Below are positions 1 to 8,164 of a stretch of 64,000 nt of DNA, one piece after another. The notes beneath the pieces are model-generated. The model saw only the letters and a program-made list of their open reading frames with translations, had not been told where the DNA came from and did no database searches. This DNA is from JAPWJZ01 sp041287865 (GTDB lineage: Bacteria > Pseudomonadota > Alphaproteobacteria > Micavibrionales > UBA2020): NCBI GenBank assembly GCA_041287865.1, contig JBGGMV010000016.1, positions 20,742-84,741 of the forward strand, in the 5' to 3' direction. The stretch's first letter is position 1. The number at the start of each line of letters is the position of its first letter. The position numbers were made by a program, and so were the translations under genes.

Positions 1-1196
1 GCTGCGTGCGCTGCAACATGACGGGTTCCGTCACCTGCAGCACCTGCGGCGGGCAGGGCGCGCAGCCGTGCCGTGCCTGCTATGGCTCGGGACAATACAC
101 GCAAGGCACCGGCGGCCGCGTTCCCTGCGCGACCTGTAGCGCAACCGGGCGTATCATCTGCATGCATTGCAACGGCCAGCGGCAGATGGTGTGCAGCTTC
201 TGCCAGGGCGCGGCGCGCATCGCCTGCGTCGAATGCGATCAAACCGGCTGGTGGACCTATGTCTATTCGGTCAGCTACAACGCCGAAGGCCATTTCGTTC
301 TCGACAGGAACCAGATACCGCAGGACGTGATGGAGATCATCGACCATATCGGCATGCGCAAGCTGGCGACCGATAAATATATCGAAGTGTTCCGCCTGAA
401 CCTTCAGCCCAAGCTGAATGAAATCGGTGTGCCCATGGTGGCCTTCCTGCCGATCGCGCGCGCGGAGTTCACGGTGGAGGGCAAAGCCTATCCCGCAACC
501 GTCGCGGGGCTGCCCGGGCGCATCCTGATCATCGATCCCTTGATCGACCATGCGATAAAGCCCGGCATCAACGCGCTATTCAAGCTGTCCAAGGGCCCGA
601 TGGCGACCGAGGCGCTGGTCGACCAGGCCTGCAAATACCGGCTGATCCGCCATACGCTGTCGGCGCTTTCGCACCAGTCGAAAAAACAGGTTTACCAACA
701 GCTGAAACGGGAATATCCGGTGGGGCTGTCGGACAAGTACGCCAATGCCGCCGTAAAATACGCGGGCGTCGCCGTGCTGACGCTGAGCAAGGGCCCGCGC
801 AAGAAAGGCCTTTTGGTGGGAACGCTGCTGGCGGCGGTGCTGTCTGCCGCCTACTTCATGGTGCCGTTGCGTGGCCCCCTCCTGACCATGATGGCGCAAA
901 AGGGCATGCAGAAACATATGCTGGGCGTCGACCTGATCGTCTGGGCGCTGGGCTGGGTTGCGGCGGTGATGGTTATCAAGTTCATGGCGGCGGCAGCGCT
1001 CAAGAAAATCCTGCCCGACACTGCGCAGACCGGCAAGGGAGGCCTGCCCAGCGCCGGCAACGAAGGCATGCTGGCGATCGCCACCAGTTTCGCCGCCTGG
1101 GTTGCCTGCGCGGCCGCCGCGCCGGTAAAGCCCGACTGGATACTGGCCATACTGAAAGCAGCCGGCCTTGCGGGCGCGGCTGCTTCAGGCGGATAA
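1..1196 (+). CDS. DnaJ-type zinc-finger membrane protein, 5' end missing
   Basis: The reading frame is already open at the window edge, so the true start lies upstream. About the first 75 visible residues hold repeated CxxCxGxG-like elements (CSTCGGQG, CRACYGSG, CATCSATG, CMHCNGQ, CSFCQG, CVECDQTG), which resemble the zinc-binding cysteine-rich region of DnaJ. No J-domain is visible, though one could lie upstream. A mixed soluble region follows. The C-terminal third has two or three hydrophobic stretches (around residues 275-290, 310-325 and 350-375), which suggests membrane anchoring. It converges with rho: the stop codons are 12 bases apart with no obvious terminator. The function is not recognised. 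It could be a membrane-anchored chaperone-like or zinc-ribbon protein. Confidence 0.7.
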   Translation, partial: CVRCNMTGSVTCSTCGGQGAQPCRACYGSGQYTQGTGGRVPCATCSATGRIICMHCNGQRQMVCSFCQGAARIACVECDQTGWWTYVYSVSYNAEGHFVLDRNQIPQDVMEIIDHIGMRKLATDKYIEVFRLNLQPKLNEIGVPMVAFLPIARAEFTVEGKAYPATVAGLPGRILIIDPLIDHAIKPGINALFKLSKGPMATEALVDQACKYRLIRHTLSALSHQSKKQVYQQLKREYPVGLSDKYANAAVKYAGVAVLTLSKGPRKKGLLVGTLLAAVLSAAYFMVPLRGPLLTMMAQKGMQKHMLGVDLIVWALGWVAAVMVIKFMAAAALKKILPDTAQTGKGGLPSAGNEGMLAIATSFAAWVACAAAAPVKPDWILAILKAAGLAGAAASGG

Positions 1197-1208
1197 AAAT
1201 CCCGCTGA

Positions 1209-2747
1209 TTACTGGTTCATGATCTTGAAGAACTCGTCGTTGTTCTTCGTGTCCTTCATCTTGTCGAGCAGGAATTCCATGGCGTCGGTCGTGCCCATGG
1301 GGGACATAAGCTTGCGCAGGATCCACATTTTCGACAGCGTACCGGATTCGACCAGCAGCTCTTCTTTGCGCGTGCCCGACTTCTGGATGTCGATAGCGGG
1401 GAAGACGCGTTTGTCGGCGAGCTTGCGGTCGAGCACGATTTCGGAGTTACCCGTGCCTTTGAATTCTTCGAAAATCACTTCGTCCATGCGCGAACCGGTA
1501 TCGATCAGCGCCGTCGAGATAATGGTGAGCGATCCGCCCTGTTCGATGTTACGCGCCGCACCGAAGAAGCGCTTGGGGCGCTGCAGGGCGTTGGCGTCGA
1601 CACCGCCGGTCAGGACTTTGCCTGACGACGGCACAACCGTGTTATAGGCGCGGCCAAGACGGGTGATGGAGTCGAGAAGAATAACGACATCGCGCTTGTG
1701 TTCGACAAGGCGTTTCGCTTTCTCCAGCACCATTTCGGCGACCTGCACGTGACGCTGCGCGGGTTCGTCGAAGGTGGAGGAAATAACCTCGCCCTTCACG
1801 GAGCGGGCCATATCGGTCACTTCCTCGGGACGTTCGTCGATAAGGAGGACGATCAGGTAGGCGTCGGGATGGTTGGTTTCGATCGAATGCGCGATGTTCT
1901 GCATCATTACCGTTTTACCTGTGCGGGGCTGGGCGACGATGAGCGAGCGCTGGCCGAAGCCGATCGGCGAGACAAGCTCGATCACGCGCTGCAGCTGCAC
2001 TTGCGATTTCGGGCGTTCGCCCTTTTTATGCGGGGTAGGGGCGCCGCCGGTCGGGTCATCCAGCTCCAGCTTGATCTTGCGGTCGGGATAGAGCGGCGTG
2101 AGGTTGTCGAAGTTGATGCGATGGCGGATGTTTTCGGGATTTTCGAAGTTGATCTTGTTCACGCGGAGCAGCGCGAAATAACGCTCGTTGTCCTTCGGCG
2201 CGCGGATCTCGCCCTGCACCGTGTCGCCGGTGCGCAGGCCGAAACGCTTGATCTGCGAGGGGGAAACGTAAATATCGTCCGGGCCGGGAAGGTAGTTTTC
2301 TTCGGGGCTGCGCAGGAAGCCGAAGCCGTCCTGCAATACTTCCAGCACGCCTTCGCCGGAGATTGGAATATCCTGTTCCGCCAGTTTTTTCAGGATGGAG
2401 AACATGATCTCCTGCTTGCGCAGGGTGGAGGAGTTTTCGACGCCAAGGCTGTCGGCATATTTCAGCAAGTCTTCGGGCGATTTTAATTTCAGCTCGTGAA
2501 GATCCATCATTTTCGCGTTTGGATCGCGGCGGGCGGCGGCTTCTTCTTCCTCGGGCGTGACGTCCGCCTGCGGGGGCTGGCCGTGGCCCTCGTTATTGCC
2601 GCCTTGATAGCGTCCGCCGCCGGAATGGCGACCTGAATGACGTGAATTTTTTACCACTGTGTTAGCTTTCTTATGATGGTTTGGGTGGAGATAGAGCGAG
2701 AATTCTTTGTGATTGTCAGCAATGAGGATTGATTTTTGTGCTGGCAT
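1209..2747 (-). CDS. rho: Transcription termination factor Rho
   Basis: Hexameric RNA-dependent ATPase that terminates transcription. The protein has a Rho N-terminal helical domain beginning near MMDLHELKLKSPEDLL, a cold-shock-like RNA-binding domain (GEGVLEVLQDGFGFLRSPE), the Walker A motif AQPRTGKT at about residues 272-279, Walker B (VVILLDSITRLGRAYN) and the Q/R-loop region (VDANALQRPKRFFGAARN). From the ATG at 2747 it is 512 residues, longer than the 419-residue E. coli protein, because about 80 low-complexity residues rich in His, Gly, Arg and Glu precede the first domain. The start is uncertain: a GTG at 2657 and the ATG at 2510 are alternatives. It lies beside the haem genes, an arrangement common in alphaproteobacteria. 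Confidence 0.96.
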   Translation of the reverse strand: MPAQKSILIADNHKEFSLYLHPNHHKKANTVVKNSRHSGRHSGGGRYQGGNNEGHGQPPQADVTPEEEEAAARRDPNAKMMDLHELKLKSPEDLLKYADSLGVENSSTLRKQEIMFSILKKLAEQDIPISGEGVLEVLQDGFGFLRSPEENYLPGPDDIYVSPSQIKRFGLRTGDTVQGEIRAPKDNERYFALLRVNKINFENPENIRHRINFDNLTPLYPDRKIKLELDDPTGGAPTPHKKGERPKSQVQLQRVIELVSPIGFGQRSLIVAQPRTGKTVMMQNIAHSIETNHPDAYLIVLLIDERPEEVTDMARSVKGEVISSTFDEPAQRHVQVAEMVLEKAKRLVEHKRDVVILLDSITRLGRAYNTVVPSSGKVLTGGVDANALQRPKRFFGAARNIEQGGSLTIISTALIDTGSRMDEVIFEEFKGTGNSEIVLDRKLADKRVFPAIDIQKSGTRKEELLVESGTLSKMWILRKLMSPMGTTDAMEFLLDKMKDTKNNDEFFKIMNQ

Positions 2748-2800
2748 CCGCGGAAAAATCACCTGCGGACGCGCCTCTTCGGATGAAGGCTTGATGATGA

Positions 2801-2829
2801 AGGTTAACAAAAACGCCGATGTATGTCAA
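2801..2829 (-). promoter_or_regulatory. Candidate sigma-70-type promoter for rho
   Basis: Reading the minus strand, a perfect TTGACA (2829-2824) is followed by a 17-base spacer and TAACCT (2806-2801). Transcription would start near 2794, about 45 bases upstream of the ATG chosen for rho. The -10 element is a poor match, so the call rests mainly on the -35 element and the position. Confidence 0.4.
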
Positions 2830-2995
2830 CTGCCGTGTTTCATCATTCGCCAGTTTTCAAACGCTTTTAAAGACGAAATGCTTGATTCCGTCATGTTTCA
2901 CAGGGGTTTAGCTTGCCATATCGCGGGCAGGCGGGTGGTTTCATGGTTTTTTAGCAGCTGCTGCGCTAGGCTTGGGCTCAAGGGGATAACGGGGC

Positions 2996-4627
2996 ATGGC
3001 TATCGACGCACAGATAAAAACAGACGCAGCCGGGGGCAGCCTTCCCGCATTGATCGCCTGGACGAAAAGCCAGCTGCAGACGGGCGATCCCAAGCTTGAC
3101 GAAAAAGCAGCCGCGCTCTTCAAGGCGGCCGAGAAGGCCGAGGAAAAAATTCTCTGCGCCATCGGCATGGCCTGCATGGCAGGCGCGCCGCCCTTTGCCA
3201 AGGACGCCATAGTCGGCAGGCTCTGGCTGCAACAGGCGGAAAGCGCCGGCAGCGGTCTTGGCGCGGAATTGCTGGGCGATTTGTATTTTGCCGAAGGCGA
3301 TCACAAAGCCGCCGTCAATGCCTACTCAACAGCCCTTCATCGCGGCGCGGATGGCGCGGACATTAAATACGCGCTGATGCGCATCTGCGGTCTTGGCCTG
3401 CCGCGCAGCATCGCGCGGGCGATTGACGACCTGCGCACTGCCGCTGCGAACAATGCTGAAGCTTCGGCCCTGCTGGCCGATGGGATTGTCATTCCTGAAA
3501 TAGCAAAGGTCTTTCTTGGAAAGGCGTACAAGGAGGGGGTTGTCGTCACCGTTGCCGACCTCGAGGAGCATTTTACCAAGGGCCGTATTTCCGCCGCATG
3601 GTTCAAGGAACCACCGAAACCGGCGTCAAAGGCCGCTCCCGTTCCCCCTAAAGGGGCCGCGCAGGGTAGCGACGCACCGGCACAACCCGCACCCGCGACA
3701 GTGCCGCAACAGGCCGCAGCGCCAGTGCATGAAGCGCAGCCCGATCCCTTCGCCGTGCTCGATAACCTTGTCGGCCTTGTGAAGGTCAAAAAGGCGATGA
3801 AAAGCCTTTCGAGCCAGATGAAGTTTTTTGCCAAGCGCAAGGCCGCAGGCCTGCCGTACGAAAAACCAGCCACGCATTTTGTTTTCACCGGCAACCCCGG
3901 TACGGGCAAGACGACGGTGGCCCGCATCCTGGGCGGCATCATGAAATCGAGCGGATACCTTGAAAAGGGCCATGTGGTCGAATGTTCCGCGCGCGACCTG
4001 ATCGGCGAATGGGTCGGCACGACCGCGCCCAAGGTCGGGCGGCAGGTGGAAGCCGCGATCGGCGGCGTGCTGTTTATCGACGAAGCCTATTCGTTACTGA
4101 ACGCGGTGGGCGCAAGGGCATCGTTTACCGACGAAGCTATCGCCACACTGCTGAAGCTGATGGAAGACAGGCGGCATGAATTTGTCGTCGTCGCGGCAGG
4201 CTATCCCGACGAAATGCTGGAATTCGTCAATGCCAACCCGGGGCTCAAGTCGCGTTTCTCCGAATTTGTTGTCTTTGATGATTACGGCGCGGATGACCTC
4301 GAGAAAATATACCTGCGCATGGCGGAGCGGATGCAGTACCGGTTACAGGACCCCGCCAAGGCGATGCTGAAAACCGTTATGGCAGAAGCACCGGCCGCCT
4401 TTGCGGGTGAATTTTCCAACGGCCGTTTTGTGCGCAATCTGTTCGAGGACACGATCAAATACATGGCGGGGCGGCTGGAACGACTGGATAGCGGCCATGC
4501 AACGCCCGATGCGCCGCCTGGCATCGAGGAACTGTCGCTGATCCATCTTGAAGATGTGCAGGCGGCATGGGACGAGGCGAAATCGACGCCCCGCGAGCCT
4601 AAAAAGGCTTCATCACCACCAGTATGA
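2996..4627 (+). CDS. AAA+ ATPase, CbbX/EccA-like, with N-terminal helical repeats
   Basis: A 543-residue protein in three parts. Residues 1-200 form an alpha-helical, Sel1/TPR-like region (for example LGAELLGDLYFAEGDHKAAVNAY). Residues 205-245 are a Pro/Ala-rich linker. Residues 250-520 form one AAA+ module with Walker A GNPGTGKT near 298, Walker B VLFIDEAYSL near 357, sensor-1 VVVAAGYPDEM and an arginine-finger region NPGLKSRF. The ATPase resembles CbbX (Rubisco activase) and the C-terminal ATPase of EccA from type VII secretion. Repeats fused before this ATPase also recall EccA. No Rubisco or ESX genes are in the window, so the substrate is unknown. An ACGGGG element precedes the ATG. It converges with hemJ, overlapping its 3' end by 29 bases. 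Confidence 0.85.
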   Translation: MAIDAQIKTDAAGGSLPALIAWTKSQLQTGDPKLDEKAAALFKAAEKAEEKILCAIGMACMAGAPPFAKDAIVGRLWLQQAESAGSGLGAELLGDLYFAEGDHKAAVNAYSTALHRGADGADIKYALMRICGLGLPRSIARAIDDLRTAAANNAEASALLADGIVIPEIAKVFLGKAYKEGVVVTVADLEEHFTKGRISAAWFKEPPKPASKAAPVPPKGAAQGSDAPAQPAPATVPQQAAAPVHEAQPDPFAVLDNLVGLVKVKKAMKSLSSQMKFFAKRKAAGLPYEKPATHFVFTGNPGTGKTTVARILGGIMKSSGYLEKGHVVECSARDLIGEWVGTTAPKVGRQVEAAIGGVLFIDEAYSLLNAVGARASFTDEAIATLLKLMEDRRHEFVVVAAGYPDEMLEFVNANPGLKSRFSEFVVFDDYGADDLEKIYLRMAERMQYRLQDPAKAMLKTVMAEAPAAFAGEFSNGRFVRNLFEDTIKYMAGRLERLDSGHATPDAPPGIEELSLIHLEDVQAAWDEAKSTPREPKKASSPPV

Positions 4628-5030
4628 CAATGATGATCATCAGGACCGTCGGCACTTCGTTGACGCGACGGTAGAATTTTGCGCTGCGCGTGTTCTGGTC
4701 CTTGACGAATTGCTTGCGCCAGCGGGCGAGCAGCCCGTGAAAACCGGTCATCAGCACTACCAGCGTGATTTTAGCGTGCATCCAGCCCTGTTTGAAAATC
4801 TCGGGGTTTTCCCAGATCATCAGCCCGCCGAATATAAAGGTCAAAATCATCGCCGGATTGATGATGATGCGCAGCAGGCGGCGTTCCATGATCTTGAATG
4901 TCTCTGACAGCTCCGACCCCTTGTCGGCATCGGCGTGGTAAACGTAGAGGCGCGGCAGATAGAGCATCCCCGCCATCCATGAGATGACGGAAATGATATG
5001 GAGCGCTTTGTACAGGTCGTAGCAGTTCAT
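4599..5030 (-). CDS. hemJ: HemJ-type protoporphyrinogen IX oxidase
   Basis: A 143-residue inner-membrane protein of the HemJ (UPF0093) family, which oxidises protoporphyrinogen IX to protoporphyrin IX late in haem synthesis. Several hydrophobic helices are visible, together with the family's N-terminal pattern with an early histidine (LHIISVISWMAGMLYLPRLY) and a later FHGLLARWRK segment. The length is typical. It is the last gene of a minus-strand hemE-hemH-hemJ operon; only one base separates the hemH stop from its ATG. Its final 29 bases overlap the convergent AAA+ gene. Confidence 0.93.
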   Translation of the reverse strand: MNCYDLYKALHIISVISWMAGMLYLPRLYVYHADADKGSELSETFKIMERRLLRIIINPAMILTFIFGGLMIWENPEIFKQGWMHAKITLVVLMTGFHGLLARWRKQFVKDQNTRSAKFYRRVNEVPTVLMIIIVILVVMKPF

Positions 5031-5031
5031 G

Positions 5032-6066
5032 TTATCCCTTGCAGCCGCAGCGTTTCAGGTTAGCCGGGCAGAATTTCGGGCAAGTGTTTCCCGCAACCGC
5101 GTTTTTCACCAGCGTCGCCAGCCCCGCGATAAAGGCGGGATGCGTACCCGCGGTTTCCGCCTTGGCGAAGTAAGGCAGGCCCAGCGCTACCGCCTTATGC
5201 CTGTATTCCATGTTGATTTCAACCAGCGTTTCGACATGTTCGGAAACAAAGGCATGGGGGTAGACGATGACGCCCTTTTTATCCTGCGCGGCCTTTTCGA
5301 GCGCTTCGTCGGTCGAGGGGCCAATCCATTTCAGGGGGCCGACGCGGCTCTGGTAGCAGATCTGCCAGTCGAGGTCCGGAATATTCAATTCCTTCACTAT
5401 CGCTTCGGCGGTTTTCTCGCACTGGTATTGATAAGGATCGCCCGAGGCGATGATTTTTTCAGGCAGGCCATGGGCGGAGAACAGAATGCGTGTGCCGGCA
5501 GGCGCCTTGGCTATTTCCGCGCGTATGTGGGCGGCGGAAGCAATAATAAATCCTTCCAGTACCGGATAGCAGCAGATGGTGCTGACCTTTGTTTCATCAT
5601 CCCATCTCGCATGGAGGGCGCCGTCATCTGCCTGCACGCGCGCCCAGAAGTCAGCTAGCGAGGATCCCGTGGTGGTGGTCGAATACTGGGGATAAAGGGG
5701 CAGCAGCACAAGGCGGTCGGGCTTTATTGCATTCAGCTTTTCGATCACTTCGGATGCCAGCGGATGCCAATAGCGCATCGAGACCAGCACATCGGCATCC
5801 AGACCCCCTGCCCTTAGCACAGCTTGCAGGGCTTCGGCCTGTTTTTTCGTGTTCTCGAGCAAGGGGGATTTGAACCCCAGTTTTTCGTAGGCATCGCGCG
5901 CGGCACCCTTGCTGCGCGTGCGGGAAATATGCTTGGCGATAAACCACCGGATCGGCAGAGGCGCGCCGATGATGTTTTTGTCCATGAAAAAGTTATAGAG
6001 GAACGGCTTGATGTCGGCCTCGGAAAGCGGGCCGCCAAGATTGAAAAGCACAACGGCCGTTTTCAC
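5032..6066 (-). CDS. hemH: Ferrochelatase
   Basis: Inserts Fe2+ into protoporphyrin IX to make protohaem. The 344-residue sequence begins KTAVVLFNLGGP, typical of the family, and carries the active-site segment ILFSAHGLPEKII with the catalytic histidine and the metal-side region YQSRVGPLKWIGPSTDE. The C-terminus has four cysteines (329, 333, 340, 342) in CPKFCPANLKRCGC. Such C-terminal cysteines bind a [2Fe-2S] cluster in some ferrochelatases, so cluster binding is a reasonable inference here. The start is GTG, overlapping the hemE stop as GTGA, which implies translational coupling. Confidence 0.96.
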   Translation of the reverse strand: MKTAVVLFNLGGPLSEADIKPFLYNFFMDKNIIGAPLPIRWFIAKHISRTRSKGAARDAYEKLGFKSPLLENTKKQAEALQAVLRAGGLDADVLVSMRYWHPLASEVIEKLNAIKPDRLVLLPLYPQYSTTTTGSSLADFWARVQADDGALHARWDDETKVSTICCYPVLEGFIIASAAHIRAEIAKAPAGTRILFSAHGLPEKIIASGDPYQYQCEKTAEAIVKELNIPDLDWQICYQSRVGPLKWIGPSTDEALEKAAQDKKGVIVYPHAFVSEHVETLVEINMEYRHKAVALGLPYFAKAETAGTHPAFIAGLATLVKNAVAGNTCPKFCPANLKRCGCKG

Positions 6067-7070
6067 CGCCGGAATTCCCTGATGATGGAGGACAGCTGCG
6101 CCACGTGTTCGGGCGGCGTATCCTTGATAATACCGTGGGCAAGGTTAAAGACAAAGGGCCGTTTGCCGGCGGCATTCAGGATTTTCAGCGCCGCATCCTT
6201 CATTTCCTGCCCGCCCTTGAGCAGCACCGTCGGATCAAGGTTGCCCTGCAGGCAGAATTTCGGCGGGAAGGCATCGAAGGTGGCGAGCTGGTCAAGCCCC
6301 AGCGCGTCAACGCCCGTTTCCTCGGCAAAGCGCTTGTAGAAAGGCGCGGTCACGGCACGCGGGAAGCCAATGATGGGGATATCGGGATGCGCGGATTTTA
6401 ATTTCCGCACAATCTCGCGCGTCGGCGCAATCGACCATTCGACGAATTGCTGGCGGTTGAGCAGGTTCGCCCAGCTGTCGAACAGCTGGATGGCCTGCGC
6501 GCCGCTGGCAATTTGCCCACGTAAGTATTGCACGGTGGCGTCGGTAATGATGGTCAGCAGTTCCTTGAACTTCTCCGGTTGCACTTCGGCAAAATGGCGG
6601 GTAACGGGAAAATCGTTGCCGCCCTGTCCCTGCACCATATAACAGGCGACCGTCCAGGGAGAGCCCGCGAAGCCAATCAGCGTTTTTTCCGGCCCCAGGT
6701 TCTGGCGCACGCGCCTGACAGTCTCGTAAACCGGCTCAAGCTTCTTTTCCTGGAGTTTCAGTGAAGCGATACGCAGGGGGCCAAGGCGCGGCCCCTCGCC
6801 TTCCATGAAATCGAGTTGCTGGCCCAGTGCATGCGGCACGACCAGAATATCGGAGAACAGGATCGCGGCATCCATATCAAAGCGCTTGAGCGGCTGCAGC
6901 GTCACTTCGCAGGCAAGCTCGGGGTTGAAGCAAAGATTGAGGAAGGATCCGGCATTCTTGCGCAGCTCGCGGTATTCAGGCAGATAACGGCCCGCCTGCC
7001 GCATGAGCCAGAAAGGGATCTGCGGTGTGCTTTCGCCCTGCAGGGCTGCGATGATCGGCGGCTTAGCCAT
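6063..7070 (-). CDS. hemE: Uroporphyrinogen decarboxylase
   Basis: Decarboxylates the four acetate side chains of uroporphyrinogen III to give coproporphyrinogen III. The 335-residue protein has the N-terminal signature PFWLMRQAGRYLPEYRE, which contains the catalytic arginines, and the second family motif IGFAGSPWTVACYMVQG. It is the first gene of the minus-strand hemE-hemH-hemJ operon and transcribes away from the adjacent AT-rich gap. In Caulobacter and several other alphaproteobacteria hemE borders the chromosomal replication origin, and the gap next to it here has matching features. Confidence 0.97.
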   Translation of the reverse strand: MAKPPIIAALQGESTPQIPFWLMRQAGRYLPEYRELRKNAGSFLNLCFNPELACEVTLQPLKRFDMDAAILFSDILVVPHALGQQLDFMEGEGPRLGPLRIASLKLQEKKLEPVYETVRRVRQNLGPEKTLIGFAGSPWTVACYMVQGQGGNDFPVTRHFAEVQPEKFKELLTIITDATVQYLRGQIASGAQAIQLFDSWANLLNRQQFVEWSIAPTREIVRKLKSAHPDIPIIGFPRAVTAPFYKRFAEETGVDALGLDQLATFDAFPPKFCLQGNLDPTVLLKGGQEMKDAALKILNAAGKRPFVFNLAHGIIKDTPPEHVAQLSSIIREFRR

Positions 7071-7541
7071 GGAGACCTTGTTTAACGGAATGCAAGATGA
7101 CAGTTTTCTCCCTAAGAATATATAAGTATTAGAATCTTTTAGTTGGAGTCAGTAGTGCGGTGGATGACGGGGAAAACTCCGGATTCACAGTTTTACCAGC
7201 ATAGAATACCTTTTTGCGGCGGGATAGCGGGGAAAAGCAGTCTTATCATTCCGAAATGACAAAGAAAGACAGCCGTTTGAAGCGGCTATGGATTAGCTGG
7301 ATAACTGGTGATTCCGTAAAAATGACTTATCCCCGTTATTCTATTCCGGAGTCCTGCTCTGCATTCTTCCTGTAAGTGACTCTACTGACTCGAGAGTTAT
7401 GCAGGGGGTAAGGTTATCCCGCGATATGTCCACCGCTTTATCCCGCTATTTATCCCCAGTATGGCCAGAACAAGCTTCCATGGCTCAATTTTTCCCGATA
7501 GGATTAAATCTAATCAGGGAAGTCGTTGAAAAAGGCTGAAG
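7071..7541. other. Candidate chromosomal replication origin (oriC)
   Basis: A 471-base gap between hemE (leaving leftwards) and a rightward hypothetical gene, with no convincing ORF. It has an AT-rich segment around 7105-7142 that could serve as the unwinding element. TTATCC-type 9-mers related to the DnaA box TTATNCACA lie at 7327-7335, 7414-7422, 7438-7446 and 7450-7458 (TTATCCCCA, 8 of 9 matches), with one on the minus strand at 7296-7304. Seven GANTC sites lie between 7132 and 7391. The position beside hemE is that of the Caulobacter origin. No perfect DnaA box was found, so the call rests on context plus degenerate boxes. Confidence 0.65.
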
Positions 7542-8150
7542 ATGGCGGAAGACTGGCAAAAACTTGATGCTGAAAAAGCGGCGCGTATCCTGTCTGAGGT
7601 GAACCCCCAGCTGGAACCCGTACCCTTCAGCGCCGAACAGACGACGATCCGCGTCCAGAAGCTTCCCTTCTATAAGAATTACGAATTGTACGAGCTGACC
7701 GACCTGTCGGCCGTGCCCGCCGCGCGCAAATACGCGCTCTACAAGCCGGGCGACATCAATGTCATCAACTGGACGAACCAGACGATTTACGAGACCAACG
7801 AAAAAGCACCGATCGCGCTGGACGAACGCAATGTTGTCGAGTACGTGAAATTCTTTTTCAACTATGTGCGCGGCCGCCACGGAAGATTTCTCATTATCGA
7901 GACGATCGACGATATCCGCTGGCAGGTGGAACCGCCTCTGCAGGGCCGCAAGGTGATGCAGGAAATGCTGGAACCCGTTGGCGTTGTCAGCCAGGACGCG
8001 GACGGCACTTTTAACCTCGAAGCCTTCATGGTCTTCAAGGACAGTCTTTTCAAGACCCGTGTGCACGTTAAAAAAGACGGTCTTGTCAGCATGTCTGACG
8101 AAGAACTGAAAATCGAGGGCATGCCTGTCCTTCAGGATGCCGCAGCCTAA
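7542..8150 (+). CDS. Conserved-looking hypothetical protein flanking the putative origin
   Basis: A soluble 202-residue protein with no signal peptide, membrane segment or catalytic motif that I recognise. The middle contains aromatic and basic stretches such as VKFFFNYVRGRHGRFLIIE and a domain ending in KTRVHVKKDG. By position it corresponds to the gene that borders the origin opposite hemE in Caulobacter (the RP001-type hypothetical), but I have not shown homology. The kinase-like gene starts only 14 bases after its stop, so the two are probably one operon. Function unknown. Confidence 0.8.
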   Translation: MAEDWQKLDAEKAARILSEVNPQLEPVPFSAEQTTIRVQKLPFYKNYELYELTDLSAVPAARKYALYKPGDINVINWTNQTIYETNEKAPIALDERNVVEYVKFFFNYVRGRHGRFLIIETIDDIRWQVEPPLQGRKVMQEMLEPVGVVSQDADGTFNLEAFMVFKDSLFKTRVHVKKDGLVSMSDEELKIEGMPVLQDAAA

Positions 8151-8164
8151 AGGCGAATTAATTC

